Source: an uncultured SAR86 cluster bacterium (GTDB lineage: Bacteria; Pseudomonadota; Gammaproteobacteria; Magnimaribacterales; D2472). Taken from it: a DNA stretch of 64,000 nucleotides. A program made the position numbers and the translations under genes. The number at the start of each line of letters is the position of its first letter. Position 1 is the stretch's first letter. This document shows, in pieces, positions 31,068 to 41,229 of the stretch. The stretch lies in assembly GCA_902516285.1 (NCBI GenBank), contig CABXXT010000002.1, positions 62,001 through 126,000 of the forward strand. The letters run 5' to 3'. The notes beneath the pieces were generated by a model. That model saw only the letters and a list, made by a program, of their open reading frames with translations. It was not told the origin of the DNA and made no database searches.

Positions 31068-31616
31068 ATGAAAACATTACAATCAAGAGATAATTTAATT
31101 TGGATTGATCTTGAGATGACTGGCCTAGATCCGAATAATGAAAAAATTATTGAAATTGCTACATTGATAACTGATTCTGATTTAAATATTATTGCTGAAG
31201 GACCTAATTTAATTATTTCTCAGTCCAATGAACTATTAGATGGTATGGATGAATGGAATCAAAAACAACATGGGTCTTCTGGATTAACAGAACAAGTAAA
31301 AAAAAGTGATATAACTGAACAAATAGCAGAGATTGAAACATTAGAATTTATTTCTAAATATGTTGGAGAAAAAGTATCTCCAATGTGCGGAAATACTGTG
31401 TCTCACGATAGAAGGTTTTTATCAAAATATATGCCGAGGCTTGAAGCATATTTTAACTACAGACATATTGATGTTTCTTCTTTCAAAGAAGTTGCTGTTA
31501 GATGGATGAATGAAGCACAAGTTTATGAAAAAAAGGGATCACACAGAGCTTTAGGAGATATTTTAGAATCAGTTGAGGAGTTAAGATTTTATAAAAAAAT
31601 TTTTATGCCAGATTAA
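31068..31616 (+). CDS. orn: Oligoribonuclease
   Basis: LIWIDLEMTGLDP, MCGNTVSHDRRFL, HRALGDILES. Confidence 0.97.
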   Translation: MKTLQSRDNLIWIDLEMTGLDPNNEKIIEIATLITDSDLNIIAEGPNLIISQSNELLDGMDEWNQKQHGSSGLTEQVKKSDITEQIAEIETLEFISKYVGEKVSPMCGNTVSHDRRFLSKYMPRLEAYFNYRHIDVSSFKEVAVRWMNEAQVYEKKGSHRALGDILESVEELRFYKKIFMPD

Positions 31617-31617
31617 A

Positions 31618-31944
31618 TCAATCTTTGCTATTCGAGGGTTGAATGTTTAATGGAAATTGAGTTACTTGCCCTTTATTTTCTTTAATTCTTGCTTCTCCAG
31701 TCTCATTAACTTCATCAATACGAATAATTGAATTAATAGGTATATAGCTTCTATCAACTTTTGAGAACTCATTCTTTAATTTTTCAGAACTAGGATCGAC
31801 TACTAGCTGTTTGTCTTTATTGAAGATATACTCTTCCACCTCGATGAAACCATACATATCGCTTTGATAAATTTGTTTAGCAAAAACTTCATAAATTTCC
31901 CCAAGTTGAATGAAAATTATCTTGTAAACACTTTTTGATTTCAT
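31618..31944 (-). CDS. DUF1820 family protein
   Basis: YKIIFIQLGEIYEVFAKQIYQSDMYGFIEVEEYIF, HSIIRIDEV-like ending. Confidence 0.8.
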   Translation of the reverse strand: MKSKSVYKIIFIQLGEIYEVFAKQIYQSDMYGFIEVEEYIFNKDKQLVVDPSSEKLKNEFSKVDRSYIPINSIIRIDEVNETGEARIKENKGQVTQFPLNIQPSNSKD

Positions 31945-32000
31945 GATACTAATTATATGGGAACTAAATGCGAGAATAAAAGTTATAGAAACATATTAAG

Positions 32001-33326
32001 ATGACAAAAAAATTATTTATCAAAACTCACGGATGTCAGATGAATGAGTATGATTCTGCAAAAATGTTTGACTTGCTTGAGGAAAAAGAAAATTTTGAAT
32101 TAGCAAAATCTGAGGATGAAGCTGATTTATTGATATTAAATACATGCTCAATAAGAGAAAAAGCTCAAGAAAAGGTATTCCATCAAATTGGTAGGTGGAG
32201 AAAAATAAAAGAAAAAAATCCAAATTTGAAGATAGCAATAGGAGGCTGTGTTGCATCTCAGGAAGGAGAAAAAATCATTAAAAGAGCTCCAGCAGTTGAT
32301 ATAGTTTTTGGTCCTCAGACTCTCCACAAGTTACCAGAGTTATACAACAAAAAAGAAAAAACTAATTTGAATCAAATTGATATTTCCTTTCCCAAACTAG
32401 AAAAATTTAGTCATATACCAATTCAAGGAACAGGAGAGCCCTCCGCTTTTGTCTCTATAATAGAAGGATGTAATAAATATTGCTCATTCTGTGTTGTACC
32501 AAAAACTAGAGGACATGAGGTTTCAAGAACTATTGAAGACATATTGAACGAAATATCAGTACTTGCAGACAATGGAACAAGAGAAATTCATCTGCTAGGG
32601 CAGAATGTAAATAATTTCAAAGGAACTTTCAAAGGAGAAAAATCATCTTTGGCTAAACTTATTGAATTGACAGCTAAGATAGAAAATATTGAGAGAATAA
32701 GATATACAACCAGTCATCCTCATGAATTTAAAGATGACTTAGTTGAGGTTTATGACAAAGTTCCGCAACTTGTAAGTCATGTTCATCTTCCTGTTCAAAG
32801 TGGGTCAGACAGAATTTTAAAATTAATGAGACGGAGATATAACATTGAAAAATATCTCAATTTGGTAGAGAGAATTAGAGATGTTAGACCTAGCATGAGT
32901 TTCTCATCTGACTTCATAGTAGGATTCCCTGGTGAAACTGATGTAGATTTTCAAAAAACAATGGAACTTATAAATGAAGTAAAGTTTGATGAATCATTTA
33001 GTTTTATTTATAGTCCAAGACCCAATACAACCGCATCAGATATGGCTGATGATGTTACAAAGGACGAAAAGAAAAAAAGACTTAACATCCTTCAAGATAG
33101 GCTAAATCAATTGTCATTTGGTTTTAGTAGAAAAAAAGTTGGCTCTATACAAAATTGTCTTGTGTATGGACAGTCAAAAAGAGATCCAGGACAACTTCAA
33201 GGAAGAACAATTTGCAATAGAATTGTCAACTTTCCTTCAAATGATATTGATTTAGTAGGTCGATTGATTAATATTAATATAAAAGAAGCTTTACCTAATT
33301 GTTTAAGAGGCAACATACATAATTAA
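32001..33326 (+). CDS. miaB: tRNA-2-methylthio-N6-dimethylallyladenosine synthase
   Basis: [11 protein letters not shown], [16 protein letters not shown] radical SAM cluster, TRAM-like C-terminus. Confidence 0.97.
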   Translation: MTKKLFIKTHGCQMNEYDSAKMFDLLEEKENFELAKSEDEADLLILNTCSIREKAQEKVFHQIGRWRKIKEKNPNLKIAIGGCVASQEGEKIIKRAPAVDIVFGPQTLHKLPELYNKKEKTNLNQIDISFPKLEKFSHIPIQGTGEPSAFVSIIEGCNKYCSFCVVPKTRGHEVSRTIEDILNEISVLADNGTREIHLLGQNVNNFKGTFKGEKSSLAKLIELTAKIENIERIRYTTSHPHEFKDDLVEVYDKVPQLVSHVHLPVQSGSDRILKLMRRRYNIEKYLNLVERIRDVRPSMSFSSDFIVGFPGETDVDFQKTMELINEVKFDESFSFIYSPRPNTTASDMADDVTKDEKKKRLNILQDRLNQLSFGFSRKKVGSIQNCLVYGQSKRDPGQLQGRTICNRIVNFPSNDIDLVGRLININIKEALPNCLRGNIHN

Positions 33327-34288
33327 TGTCAAAAGATTCTGCTTTAACCAACTTTGAATTAAATCCATCAGATGCAAACATAATGGTTAGATTTGTTGGC
33401 GAGTTAAATAAGAACCTTAAATTTATTGAAAAAACTTTCAATGTAAAAATTTTTCAAAACGGGAATCAGATTAAAATTCAAGGATCTAAAAAAGATATTA
33501 CTCTTTCAGAAGATGCGTTAAAAAGACTATATGCTACAGCTGACCAAGGTATAGAAATAACAAAAGAAACACTTCATCTTTGTATTCAGGATTTAAATAT
33601 GGAAAAAGATAGCCATGAGATAGTTATTAAAACACCAAAAAAAAGCATTATTCCAAGAAGTAGAAACCAAAAAATATTTTTAAATAATATTACTGAGAAT
33701 GAAATAAACTTTGGAATTGGGCCTGCAGGAACAGGCAAAACTTATCTAGCTGTGGCAGCAGCAGTTGATGCACTTCTCAAAGAAAAAGTTGATAGAATTA
33801 TTCTTATAAGACCAGCTGTTGAGGCTGGAGAAAAACTTGGTTTTTTACCTGGAGATCTTTCGCAGAAAGTTGATCCATATTTACGCCCTCTCTACGATGC
33901 TTTGTATGAAATGCTTGGCATAGAAAAAACAGAAAAATTTTTAATTAGAGGAATAATAGAAATTGCTCCTTTAGCTTATATGAGAGGGAGAACACTTAAT
34001 AATTCCTTTATTATTGTTGATGAAAGTCAAAATACTACAAAAGAGCAAATGAAAATGATCTTAACAAGAATGGGATTTGGTTCAAATCTTGTTATCAATG
34101 GAGATTTGACTCAAGTGGATTTACCAAAAAACATTAAATCAGGTTTATCTCATGCCATAGAAGTCATTAATGGTACTGATGGTATAGGATTTACTACATT
34201 TGAATCAGTTGATGTCGTAAGACACCCTCTTGTAAAAAAAATAATAGATGCTTACAAATTCTATCAAGATAAATGGGTTGCTAAGTGA
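33326..34288 (+). CDS. ybeZ: PhoH family protein
   Basis: GIGPAGTGKTYLAVAAAV, IIVDESQNTTKEQMKMILTRMG; synteny. Confidence 0.95.
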   Translation: MSKDSALTNFELNPSDANIMVRFVGELNKNLKFIEKTFNVKIFQNGNQIKIQGSKKDITLSEDALKRLYATADQGIEITKETLHLCIQDLNMEKDSHEIVIKTPKKSIIPRSRNQKIFLNNITENEINFGIGPAGTGKTYLAVAAAVDALLKEKVDRIILIRPAVEAGEKLGFLPGDLSQKVDPYLRPLYDALYEMLGIEKTEKFLIRGIIEIAPLAYMRGRTLNNSFIIVDESQNTTKEQMKMILTRMGFGSNLVINGDLTQVDLPKNIKSGLSHAIEVINGTDGIGFTTFESVDVVRHPLVKKIIDAYKFYQDKWVAK

Positions 34289-34731
34289 GTTTGAACATTT
34301 CAATGTCAAATAGTTACTGCTTAGATAAAAATTTAGAAAATAAATTAATCAAAGCTTTTGAATATTTATGTTCCAAAGAAGAAATTTCTAATTCCTCTAT
34401 AAATTTTAGAATTTTAAATGATAGCGAAATGACAAAATTGAATAAAAAATTTAGAAAAAAAAATAAATCCACTAATGTGCTATCTTTTACAAATGAAGAT
34501 ATTTCAAAGTCTCTGACAGGAAATCTTGGTGACATTGCAGTTAGTTATGAATTTTTAGAAGAGGAGTCAAAACAATTAAATAAAAATTTTGATGATCATA
34601 TTATTCACATGTTAATTCATGGCGTATATCATATATTAGGTCTTGATCATGAAAATGATGCAACCGCTAATAAAATGGAGAATAAAGAAATAGAATTGCT
34701 AAAAGAATTAAATATTAAAAATCCATATTAA
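34285..34731 (+). CDS. ybeY: rRNA maturation endonuclease YbeY
   Basis: HMLIHGVYHILGLDHENDATANKME metal-binding motif. Confidence 0.95.
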   Translation: MSLNISMSNSYCLDKNLENKLIKAFEYLCSKEEISNSSINFRILNDSEMTKLNKKFRKKNKSTNVLSFTNEDISKSLTGNLGDIAVSYEFLEEESKQLNKNFDDHIIHMLIHGVYHILGLDHENDATANKMENKEIELLKELNIKNPY

Positions 34732-35585
34732 TGAACCAAAAACTAAATAACGAAGAATCTAAACCTCCCTCGAAAATTTTAAATAAATTAAAAAAATACT
34801 TTAGAAATCCTTTTTTTATAAAAACACAAAGTATTTCTGAGGTAACAGATTTTCTTAAAGACGCTGCAGATCAAAATATTATTGATAGAGAGGCTGAGTC
34901 AATCGCAAGTAAAGCAATAAGATTAGGTAACATAACTGTGAAAGAAATTATGATTCCAAAAGTTGACATGGTCACAATTCAAATCGCAGAAAATTCTACT
35001 GAAATAATAAATAAGATTATTGATTCTGGACACTCAAGATATCCAGTTCTTGGCAATGAAAGAAATGAAGTTGAAGGCATATTGTTAGCAAAAGATATTC
35101 TGCCAAAGCTATTTAAAGAATCCTTGGATTTTAACTTAAATGAAATGCTCAGAGACCCAAACGTAGTTCCTGAGACAAAAAAAGCTGATTCTTTATTAGA
35201 GGAGTTTAAGAAAGATAGATCACATATGGCAGTTGTGATTGATGAATACGGTGAAATATCGGGATTAATAACTATTGAAGATATTCTAGAAGAGTTAGTA
35301 GGAGAAATTGAAGATGAACATGACTTTGAAGAGGAAGAAATAATTGAGATTTCTAATAATAGTTATATTGTTGACTCAAAGATCGAATTAGAAGAGTTTA
35401 TAAGTTTCTTCAAACTTAAAACAGATCCACTCACTATAGATGCTGAAACTTTAGGTGGTTTATTCATCTCTAAATTTGGAGTGCTTCCAAAAATTGGTGA
35501 CAAAATAAAACTTGAAAAACTGAGTATAGAAGTTTCAGATACAGATAATAGAAGAATAAAGAAATTAGCCGTTACAAAAAATTAA
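34731..35585 (+). CDS. corC: CorC/HlyC family CBS-domain protein
   Basis: MIPKVDMVTI, SRYPVLGNERNEVEGILLAKDIL, CorC C-terminal domain. Confidence 0.92.
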   Translation: MNQKLNNEESKPPSKILNKLKKYFRNPFFIKTQSISEVTDFLKDAADQNIIDREAESIASKAIRLGNITVKEIMIPKVDMVTIQIAENSTEIINKIIDSGHSRYPVLGNERNEVEGILLAKDILPKLFKESLDFNLNEMLRDPNVVPETKKADSLLEEFKKDRSHMAVVIDEYGEISGLITIEDILEELVGEIEDEHDFEEEEIIEISNNSYIVDSKIELEEFISFFKLKTDPLTIDAETLGGLFISKFGVLPKIGDKIKLEKLSIEVSDTDNRRIKKLAVTKN

Positions 35586-37036
35586 TGAAATTAAGTAATA
35601 CCTTGTATCCATTTCTTTTTGGACTCATAGGTATATTTGCTTTCTCACCCTTCTCGATCAAGTTTCTTATATTCATATCTTACATCTATTTAATTAAGGC
35701 CATACTTTACAAAGAGAGAAACGCATTAACAAAACTATTTTGTTGGGGTATAGGGCATTGGGGTTTTGGAATGTCATGGTTAATAGTGAGCATTTACTAT
35801 TATGGAGAAGTTGATTTAACAACATCAATACTCATTTTTAGTTTGTTAGTCATATTACTAACTTTTGTATTTACTATCCCTCTTTTGCTAGCTATTACTT
35901 TAATATCAAGTTTAAAAATTAAATCAAAACCAACGAAAATAATATTGGTATCTGGAATATTTCTTCTTACAGAATTCACAAGATACTTCTTTCTAAATGG
36001 TGTTCCATGGTTAATTCCAGGGAATATATTTCTAGATACTATTACTCAAAGTACTTATTCTGTATTTGGTGTATCTTTTGCTTCATTACTAATTTATTTA
36101 ATTTGCTCAATCATAGTTCAATATAATAAAAGCAAAATTACTGCCATAGCATTAGTATTTTTATTTATTTCTTTGATACCTCAAAATAGTAATATCATTA
36201 TTAATAATGGTATTTTCGTTACTGCAATCCAGCCCTCATCAAATCCTTTTTTAAAGTATGAAAAAGATTATTATCAAAAGATCGAGAAAAATTTACTAAC
36301 ATTAATCAAGCAAAGTTCTCAAAGCTCAAAATTAATTGTTCTTCCTGAGGCTGAACTGCCCTATCATGATAAGTCTGAGAAATTTAATAGTTTTTTATCA
36401 AAAATTAATAACAAAGAAAAATTATTGCTTGGAACATGGCATTATGATGAAAATAAACTTTTTAATGCTTTTTTGAATGTAAAAACTGATCAAATATACA
36501 AAAAAATACATTTAGTGCCATTTGGCGAATATATTCCATTTTTTAAATCATTAAGAGGATTAATTGATTTCTTTAATTTACCTATGTCAAATGTAGATCA
36601 TGGTTCAAAAAATCAAAGTAAAATGACTGTTTTTAATGGTCTGGAAGTTTCTACACCTATATGTTTTGACATGGCTTTTCCAAGAACAGTTCGATTAATG
36701 AACAAAAGTTCACTTTTTATGATAAATATCTCAAATGATACTTGGTTTGGAGAATCTATTGGACCATATCATCACTTAAGTATTGCTAGAATAAGATCAA
36801 TTGAAAATAATAGATGGACTTTAAGAGCTACTAATGACGGATTTTCAGCAATAATATCAAATAAAGGAACAATTGTTGATAAATTAGAAAAAGGTGATTC
36901 TAATATACTTGAGGGATATATTGATTTGATATATAAAAGTAGTTTTTATAATAAAATTGGCTATATTTTTTCTTATTTAATATCATTTATTTTAATTTCT
37001 TCAATTATAATTAGGTTCTTATGGTTAAGATTTTAA
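35585..37036 (+). CDS. lnt: Apolipoprotein N-acyltransferase
   Basis: LPEAELPYH, KIHLVPFGEYIPF, NISNDTWFGESIGPYHH. Confidence 0.95.
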   Translation: MKLSNTLYPFLFGLIGIFAFSPFSIKFLIFISYIYLIKAILYKERNALTKLFCWGIGHWGFGMSWLIVSIYYYGEVDLTTSILIFSLLVILLTFVFTIPLLLAITLISSLKIKSKPTKIILVSGIFLLTEFTRYFFLNGVPWLIPGNIFLDTITQSTYSVFGVSFASLLIYLICSIIVQYNKSKITAIALVFLFISLIPQNSNIIINNGIFVTAIQPSSNPFLKYEKDYYQKIEKNLLTLIKQSSQSSKLIVLPEAELPYHDKSEKFNSFLSKINNKEKLLLGTWHYDENKLFNAFLNVKTDQIYKKIHLVPFGEYIPFFKSLRGLIDFFNLPMSNVDHGSKNQSKMTVFNGLEVSTPICFDMAFPRTVRLMNKSSLFMINISNDTWFGESIGPYHHLSIARIRSIENNRWTLRATNDGFSAIISNKGTIVDKLEKGDSNILEGYIDLIYKSSFYNKIGYIFSYLISFILISSIIIRFLWLRF

Positions 37037-37572
37037 AAAAGCTAACATTTCTGTCGTTAGTGATCTTTCTTTGCACAAAGATTTATTCAAATAGCTATGA
37101 AATTGTTGTTGATGTTTCTGAACAAAGACTTTATCTTAAGCAATTCTCGAAGATTGTAGAAAGTTTTCCCATTTCAACCTCAAAATATGGGGAGGGCAGC
37201 ATTGAGAATTCATTTAAAACCCCTCTAGGCTCCCATGAGATCAAAGAGAAAATAGGTGATAATGTGCTTTTAAATACTATATTTGTGGCAAGAAACAATA
37301 CTGGAAAAGTAGCAAATATTATTAAAAGCCCGATAAATACAGAAAGTGATCATGTCACGTCAAGAATTTTATGGCTCAATGGCCTTGAGAGTGGCATTAA
37401 TAATGGTCCTGGTGTTGACTCATACTCTAGATATATATACATTCACGGTACACATGAAGAAGGTCTTATTGGACAAAAAGCATCTCATGGATGCATTAGA
37501 ATGTTTAACAACGACGTTGTGTATCTATACGATATTGTAGAAAAAGGAACAAAAGTCTATATAAGAACCTAA
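37021..37572 (+). CDS. L,D-transpeptidase (YkuD domain)
   Basis: Signal peptide; YIHGTHEEGLIGQKASHGCIRM catalytic motif. Confidence 0.93.
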   Translation: MVKILKKLTFLSLVIFLCTKIYSNSYEIVVDVSEQRLYLKQFSKIVESFPISTSKYGEGSIENSFKTPLGSHEIKEKIGDNVLLNTIFVARNNTGKVANIIKSPINTESDHVTSRILWLNGLESGINNGPGVDSYSRYIYIHGTHEEGLIGQKASHGCIRMFNNDVVYLYDIVEKGTKVYIRT

Positions 37573-37584
37573 GTCTATGCAATT

Positions 37585-39738
37585 TTAAAAGTTATTAGCA
37601 ACTGAGGACATTTCAAAGTCTAATTTTTCTTTCCGATCTTCTTTTTTTGGTGCTTCACCTAATTTTTCTCCATTTTTTGCTAATTTAATAAGCAGTTCAC
37701 TTGGATTATAGGCATCATTACCGGTAATTTCCTTATATTTATTTAGCTTTTCTAAAACTTTATCTAATCCTATTGCATTAGCATGGTGCATTGGACCACC
37801 TCTCCATATAGGGAAACCATAACCATTAATGTAGACAACATCTATATCGGCGGCTCTTTGTGCCACTCCCTCTGATAATATATCTGCTCCTTCGTTAATT
37901 AATGCTAATGTACATCTATCAATAATTTCTTCATCTGATATTTCTCTTCGTGTAAAACCATTTTCAGAAGAGATTTTTTCATAAATAGCTTCATTTTCAG
38001 GAGCTGGATTTGGTGCTCTAGATCCTTCTGAATAATTATAGTAGCCAGCTGAACTTTTTTGTCCGTACCTATCTTGTTCACATAATTCGTCACCAATCTT
38101 AGCGTGTAATGGAGATTCTTTTCCACCAAGTTTTCTAGCTCTCCATCCCAAGTCCAAACCAACTAAGTCCATCATCCTAAATGGACCCATGTTTAATCCA
38201 AAAGATTCTAAAGCTTGATCAATTTGATGGGGAAGGGCGCCTTCTAAAAGTAACATATTAGCTTGAGCTGTATATCTAAATAACATTCTGTTTCCTATAA
38301 AACCCGGAGCATTTAAAGAAACAACCGCAGCCTTCTTAAGCTTTTTACCAATAGCCATTACTGTTGCTAGAGTTTCATCAGATGTTTGTGCTCCTCTAAC
38401 TACTTCCAATAATCTCATAATATTAGCGGGACTAAAAAAGTGAGTACCTACTACTAGTTCAGGCCTATTTGTTACTGACGCAATCGAATCTATATCCAAT
38501 CCAGAAGTATTACTAGCAAGTATCGCTCCTTCTTTTACATGTTCATCGAGAGACTTAAAAATCTTATGTTTTAACTCTAGATTTTCATATACAGCCTCTA
38601 TAACAATATCGCAATCTGATAGATCTTTATAATCCAAACTTGAGGAAATCAACCCAAACACTTTATCTTTTTGTTCAGCAGTTAATTTTCCTCTGTTAAC
38701 CATAAAGTCATAATTTTTTTCAATAACTGAAAGTCCTCTTTTGATGTTTTCCTCATCCTGATCAATTATGTGAACTGGAATACCCGCATTTGCAAAACAC
38801 ATTGATATTCCTCCACCCATCGTACCGGAACCAATAATTCCAGCTTTTTTAATATCCATTATTTTTGTTTCTTTCGGCAGATCTGAAATTTTAGATGCTG
38901 CTCTTTCACCAAAGAAAATATGTATCATTGCCTCTCTTTGCGGATGCATTAAGCACTCAAGAAAGTATTCACCTTCTTTCTTTAATCCTTCGTCAAAATC
39001 ATCAATATTTATTGCAGATTCAACACATTTAATTATTTGTCCTGGTGCAAATTGTCCTTTTCTTGTTTTAGCTGCCATTGCCTGAGCTTCCAACAATATG
39101 TTATCGTTTCCTCTTGCATCGATAACTTTTTCATTGAGATCTCTAACTTTTGGATGATGTTCAGTGTTTTTTGATACTTCTTTTATAAATTCTATAGAAT
39201 CATCAACAACATTCTCCGAAATTTTGTCAATAATTCCCATATCTAAAGCTTTTTTAGCTGATATATGAATGCCTGAAAGCATCATTTTCAGTGCTTCAGC
39301 AGGTCCGGCTAGCCTTGGAAGTCTTTGAGTTCCGCCACCACCAGGCAAAAGGCCTAAATTTACCTCAGGTAAGCCAACAATTGCGTTAGAATCAGCTATT
39401 CTATAATTACAACATAATGCTGTTTCTAAACCTCCACCTAGCGCAAGACCATTCATTGCTGCAACTACTGGTTTAGTGCAGAACTCAAGCTTTTCAAACA
39501 TTTCATTTAATGTTTTTCCTTCAATTTGACCACCAAATTCAGATATATCTGCACCTGCTATAAATGCTCTTCCATTTCCAGTAAGAACAATACCTATGAC
39601 TGAATCATCTTCCTGTGCTTTTATGATGTTTTCATAAACTCCTGTTCTAATACCATCACTTAATGGATTCACTGGCGGGTTATCAACAGTAAGTATCGCA
39701 ATATTTTCCTTTACTTCGTATAAAACTGTACCTTTCAA
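37585..39738 (-). CDS. Multifunctional enoyl-CoA hydratase / 3-hydroxyacyl-CoA dehydrogenase
   Basis: Crotonase region GGGLETALCCNYRIA plus AGIIGSGTMGGGISM NAD-binding region; FadJ/FadB-like. Confidence 0.93.
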   Translation of the reverse strand: MKGTVLYEVKENIAILTVDNPPVNPLSDGIRTGVYENIIKAQEDDSVIGIVLTGNGRAFIAGADISEFGGQIEGKTLNEMFEKLEFCTKPVVAAMNGLALGGGLETALCCNYRIADSNAIVGLPEVNLGLLPGGGGTQRLPRLAGPAEALKMMLSGIHISAKKALDMGIIDKISENVVDDSIEFIKEVSKNTEHHPKVRDLNEKVIDARGNDNILLEAQAMAAKTRKGQFAPGQIIKCVESAINIDDFDEGLKKEGEYFLECLMHPQREAMIHIFFGERAASKISDLPKETKIMDIKKAGIIGSGTMGGGISMCFANAGIPVHIIDQDEENIKRGLSVIEKNYDFMVNRGKLTAEQKDKVFGLISSSLDYKDLSDCDIVIEAVYENLELKHKIFKSLDEHVKEGAILASNTSGLDIDSIASVTNRPELVVGTHFFSPANIMRLLEVVRGAQTSDETLATVMAIGKKLKKAAVVSLNAPGFIGNRMLFRYTAQANMLLLEGALPHQIDQALESFGLNMGPFRMMDLVGLDLGWRARKLGGKESPLHAKIGDELCEQDRYGQKSSAGYYNYSEGSRAPNPAPENEAIYEKISSENGFTRREISDEEIIDRCTLALINEGADILSEGVAQRAADIDVVYINGYGFPIWRGGPMHHANAIGLDKVLEKLNKYKEITGNDAYNPSELLIKLAKNGEKLGEAPKKEDRKEKLDFEMSSVANNF

Positions 39739-39809
39739 AGCATTTCTCCGTTATTTATAATTCGAAATTCATTATACATAAAAAAATTATAATTATTTTA
39801 TAAATTATA

Positions 39810-39837
39810 TTGATAATTAATTATAAATATATATAAT
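39810..39837 (+). promoter_or_regulatory. Putative sigma70-type promoter (TTGATA - 16 nt - TATAAT)
   Basis: TTGATA 39810-39815, TATAAT 39832-39837; predicted TSS about 39843-39845. Confidence 0.65.
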
Positions 39838-39844
39838 AGTACTA

Positions 39845-39915
39845 GTCAGCACTCCTCTCCCCTATTAAATATACTGCTGACACTCTGGAAAATATGGAGG
39901 GTTAACACCCTCCAT
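39845..39915 (+). ncRNA. Candidate structured leader RNA: two hairpins upstream of sORF and gpx
   Basis: GTCAGCA/TGCTGAC (39845-39851/39875-39881) and ATGGAGGGT/ACCCTCCAT (39894-39902/39907-39915), both perfect. Confidence 0.5.
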
Positions 39916-39932
39916 CTCTTAAAAAGGTTATT

Positions 39933-40019
39933 ATGAACACATTTAAAAATAGTTTCGAAGTACTCTTTTTAATATCTGTTTTCGTAATTTCACTTTCTGC
40001 AATTACCCCAGTTAGTTAA
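39933..40019 (+). CDS. Putative 28-aa hydrophobic small protein
   Basis: MNTFKNSFEVLFLISVFVISLSAITPVS*; AAAAAGG upstream of ATG; one hydrophobic segment. Confidence 0.45.
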   Translation: MNTFKNSFEVLFLISVFVISLSAITPVS

Positions 40020-40034
40020 GTTATAATAGCATCC

Positions 40035-40559
40035 ATGAAAAAATTTCTATTTTGCTCGCTTTTTTTGTTTACTGGTCACACTATTGCTTGTTCAGATTTA
40101 CTTAATACAAACATGAGAATTTTAGATACTGTAGATGAAGTTAACTTATGTGAATATGAAGATAAAGTAGTTTTAATTGTTAATGTTGCAAGTAGATGTG
40201 GTTATACATATCAATATGCATCCCTTCAATCATTGTATGAAAAGTATCGTGAAGAAGGATTTGTAATCTTAGGAGTTCCTTCAAGAGATTTCATGCAAGA
40301 ATATTCAGATGAATCTGACGTAGCTGAGTTTTGCTCAACAGAGTATGGTGTAAATTTTCCTATGTTTGCGACATCGAAAGTAAGAGGCAAAAAAGCCAGC
40401 CTTTTATATAAGAAGTTATATGCTGCAAGCGGGCAATATCCCTCATGGAATTTCAATAAGTATTTATTATCCAAAGATGGCAAATTTGTCTCATCATTTG
40501 GTTCCTCAGTGAAGCCAGACTCAGATGAGCTTATTAATGAAATAGAAAAACTTTTATAA
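40035..40559 (+). CDS. Glutathione peroxidase family protein, exported
   Basis: Signal peptide; NVASRCGYTYQYASLQSLYEKY, GVPSRDF, WNFNKYLLSKDG. Confidence 0.93.
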   Translation: MKKFLFCSLFLFTGHTIACSDLLNTNMRILDTVDEVNLCEYEDKVVLIVNVASRCGYTYQYASLQSLYEKYREEGFVILGVPSRDFMQEYSDESDVAEFCSTEYGVNFPMFATSKVRGKKASLLYKKLYAASGQYPSWNFNKYLLSKDGKFVSSFGSSVKPDSDELINEIEKLL

Positions 40560-40563
40560 TTTT

Positions 40564-41202
40564 CTAGTCAGAAACCAAAACCACGTCAGGTTTATTAAGA
40601 GCAAAAATACCATTATCAACAACTCCAGCAATAGAGTTTATATCTTTTTCTAAATCAACTGGATTAGTTATCTTTAATGAATGAATATCAATTATTTGAT
40701 TACCTTGGTCCGTAATAAAATTTTCTCTATATTTAGGTATACCACCCATAGCTAATAGCTTCCTTGATACCAAACTTCTGCTTTCTGGAATTACTTCAAC
40801 TGGCAGCGGGAAATCACCAAGCTCAGCCACCAATTTAGATTTATCGACAATGCATATAAACTCATTTGCAGCTGATGCAACAATTTTCTCGCGAGTGTGA
40901 GCGCCACCACCGCCTTTTATAAGAAATTGCTCATCTGAAACCTCATCTGCTCCATCAATATAAAACTCAATTTCATTCACATCATTTAAATTAAAAACTC
41001 GTATTGAATTTTCAATCAACAATTGAGATGTTGCTTCAGAACTAGAAACAGCGCCATAGAAATAATTTTTGTAATCAACCAATTCATCTATGAAATAATT
41101 TACAGTTGAGCCTGTTCCTATTCCAAGAACCATATTATTTGTTAGTTTATTTTTGATATGTGACATTGCTTTTTTTGCAACACTTATCTTTGAGGCGCTC
41201 AT
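40564..41202 (-). CDS. rpiA: Ribose-5-phosphate isomerase A
   Basis: LGIGTGSTVNYFIDEL, DGADEV, IKGGGGAHTREKIVA. Confidence 0.97.
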   Translation of the reverse strand: MSASKISVAKKAMSHIKNKLTNNMVLGIGTGSTVNYFIDELVDYKNYFYGAVSSSEATSQLLIENSIRVFNLNDVNEIEFYIDGADEVSDEQFLIKGGGGAHTREKIVASAANEFICIVDKSKLVAELGDFPLPVEVIPESRSLVSRKLLAMGGIPKYRENFITDQGNQIIDIHSLKITNPVDLEKDINSIAGVVDNGIFALNKPDVVLVSD

Positions 41203-41229
41203 ACAGTTATAATACTAGAAAAATAATGA

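Noticed and set aside
31024-31086. Head-to-head 5' overlap of rsgA and orn
   Set aside because: Caused by the upstream start in the track; the homologous RsgA start is at 31026 (MKKVQTGQ), which removes the overlap.
39894-39905. ATG GAG GGT TAA mini-ORF inside hairpin 2
   Set aside because: Three codons only, within a stem; could arise from the palindrome itself, so not reported as coding.
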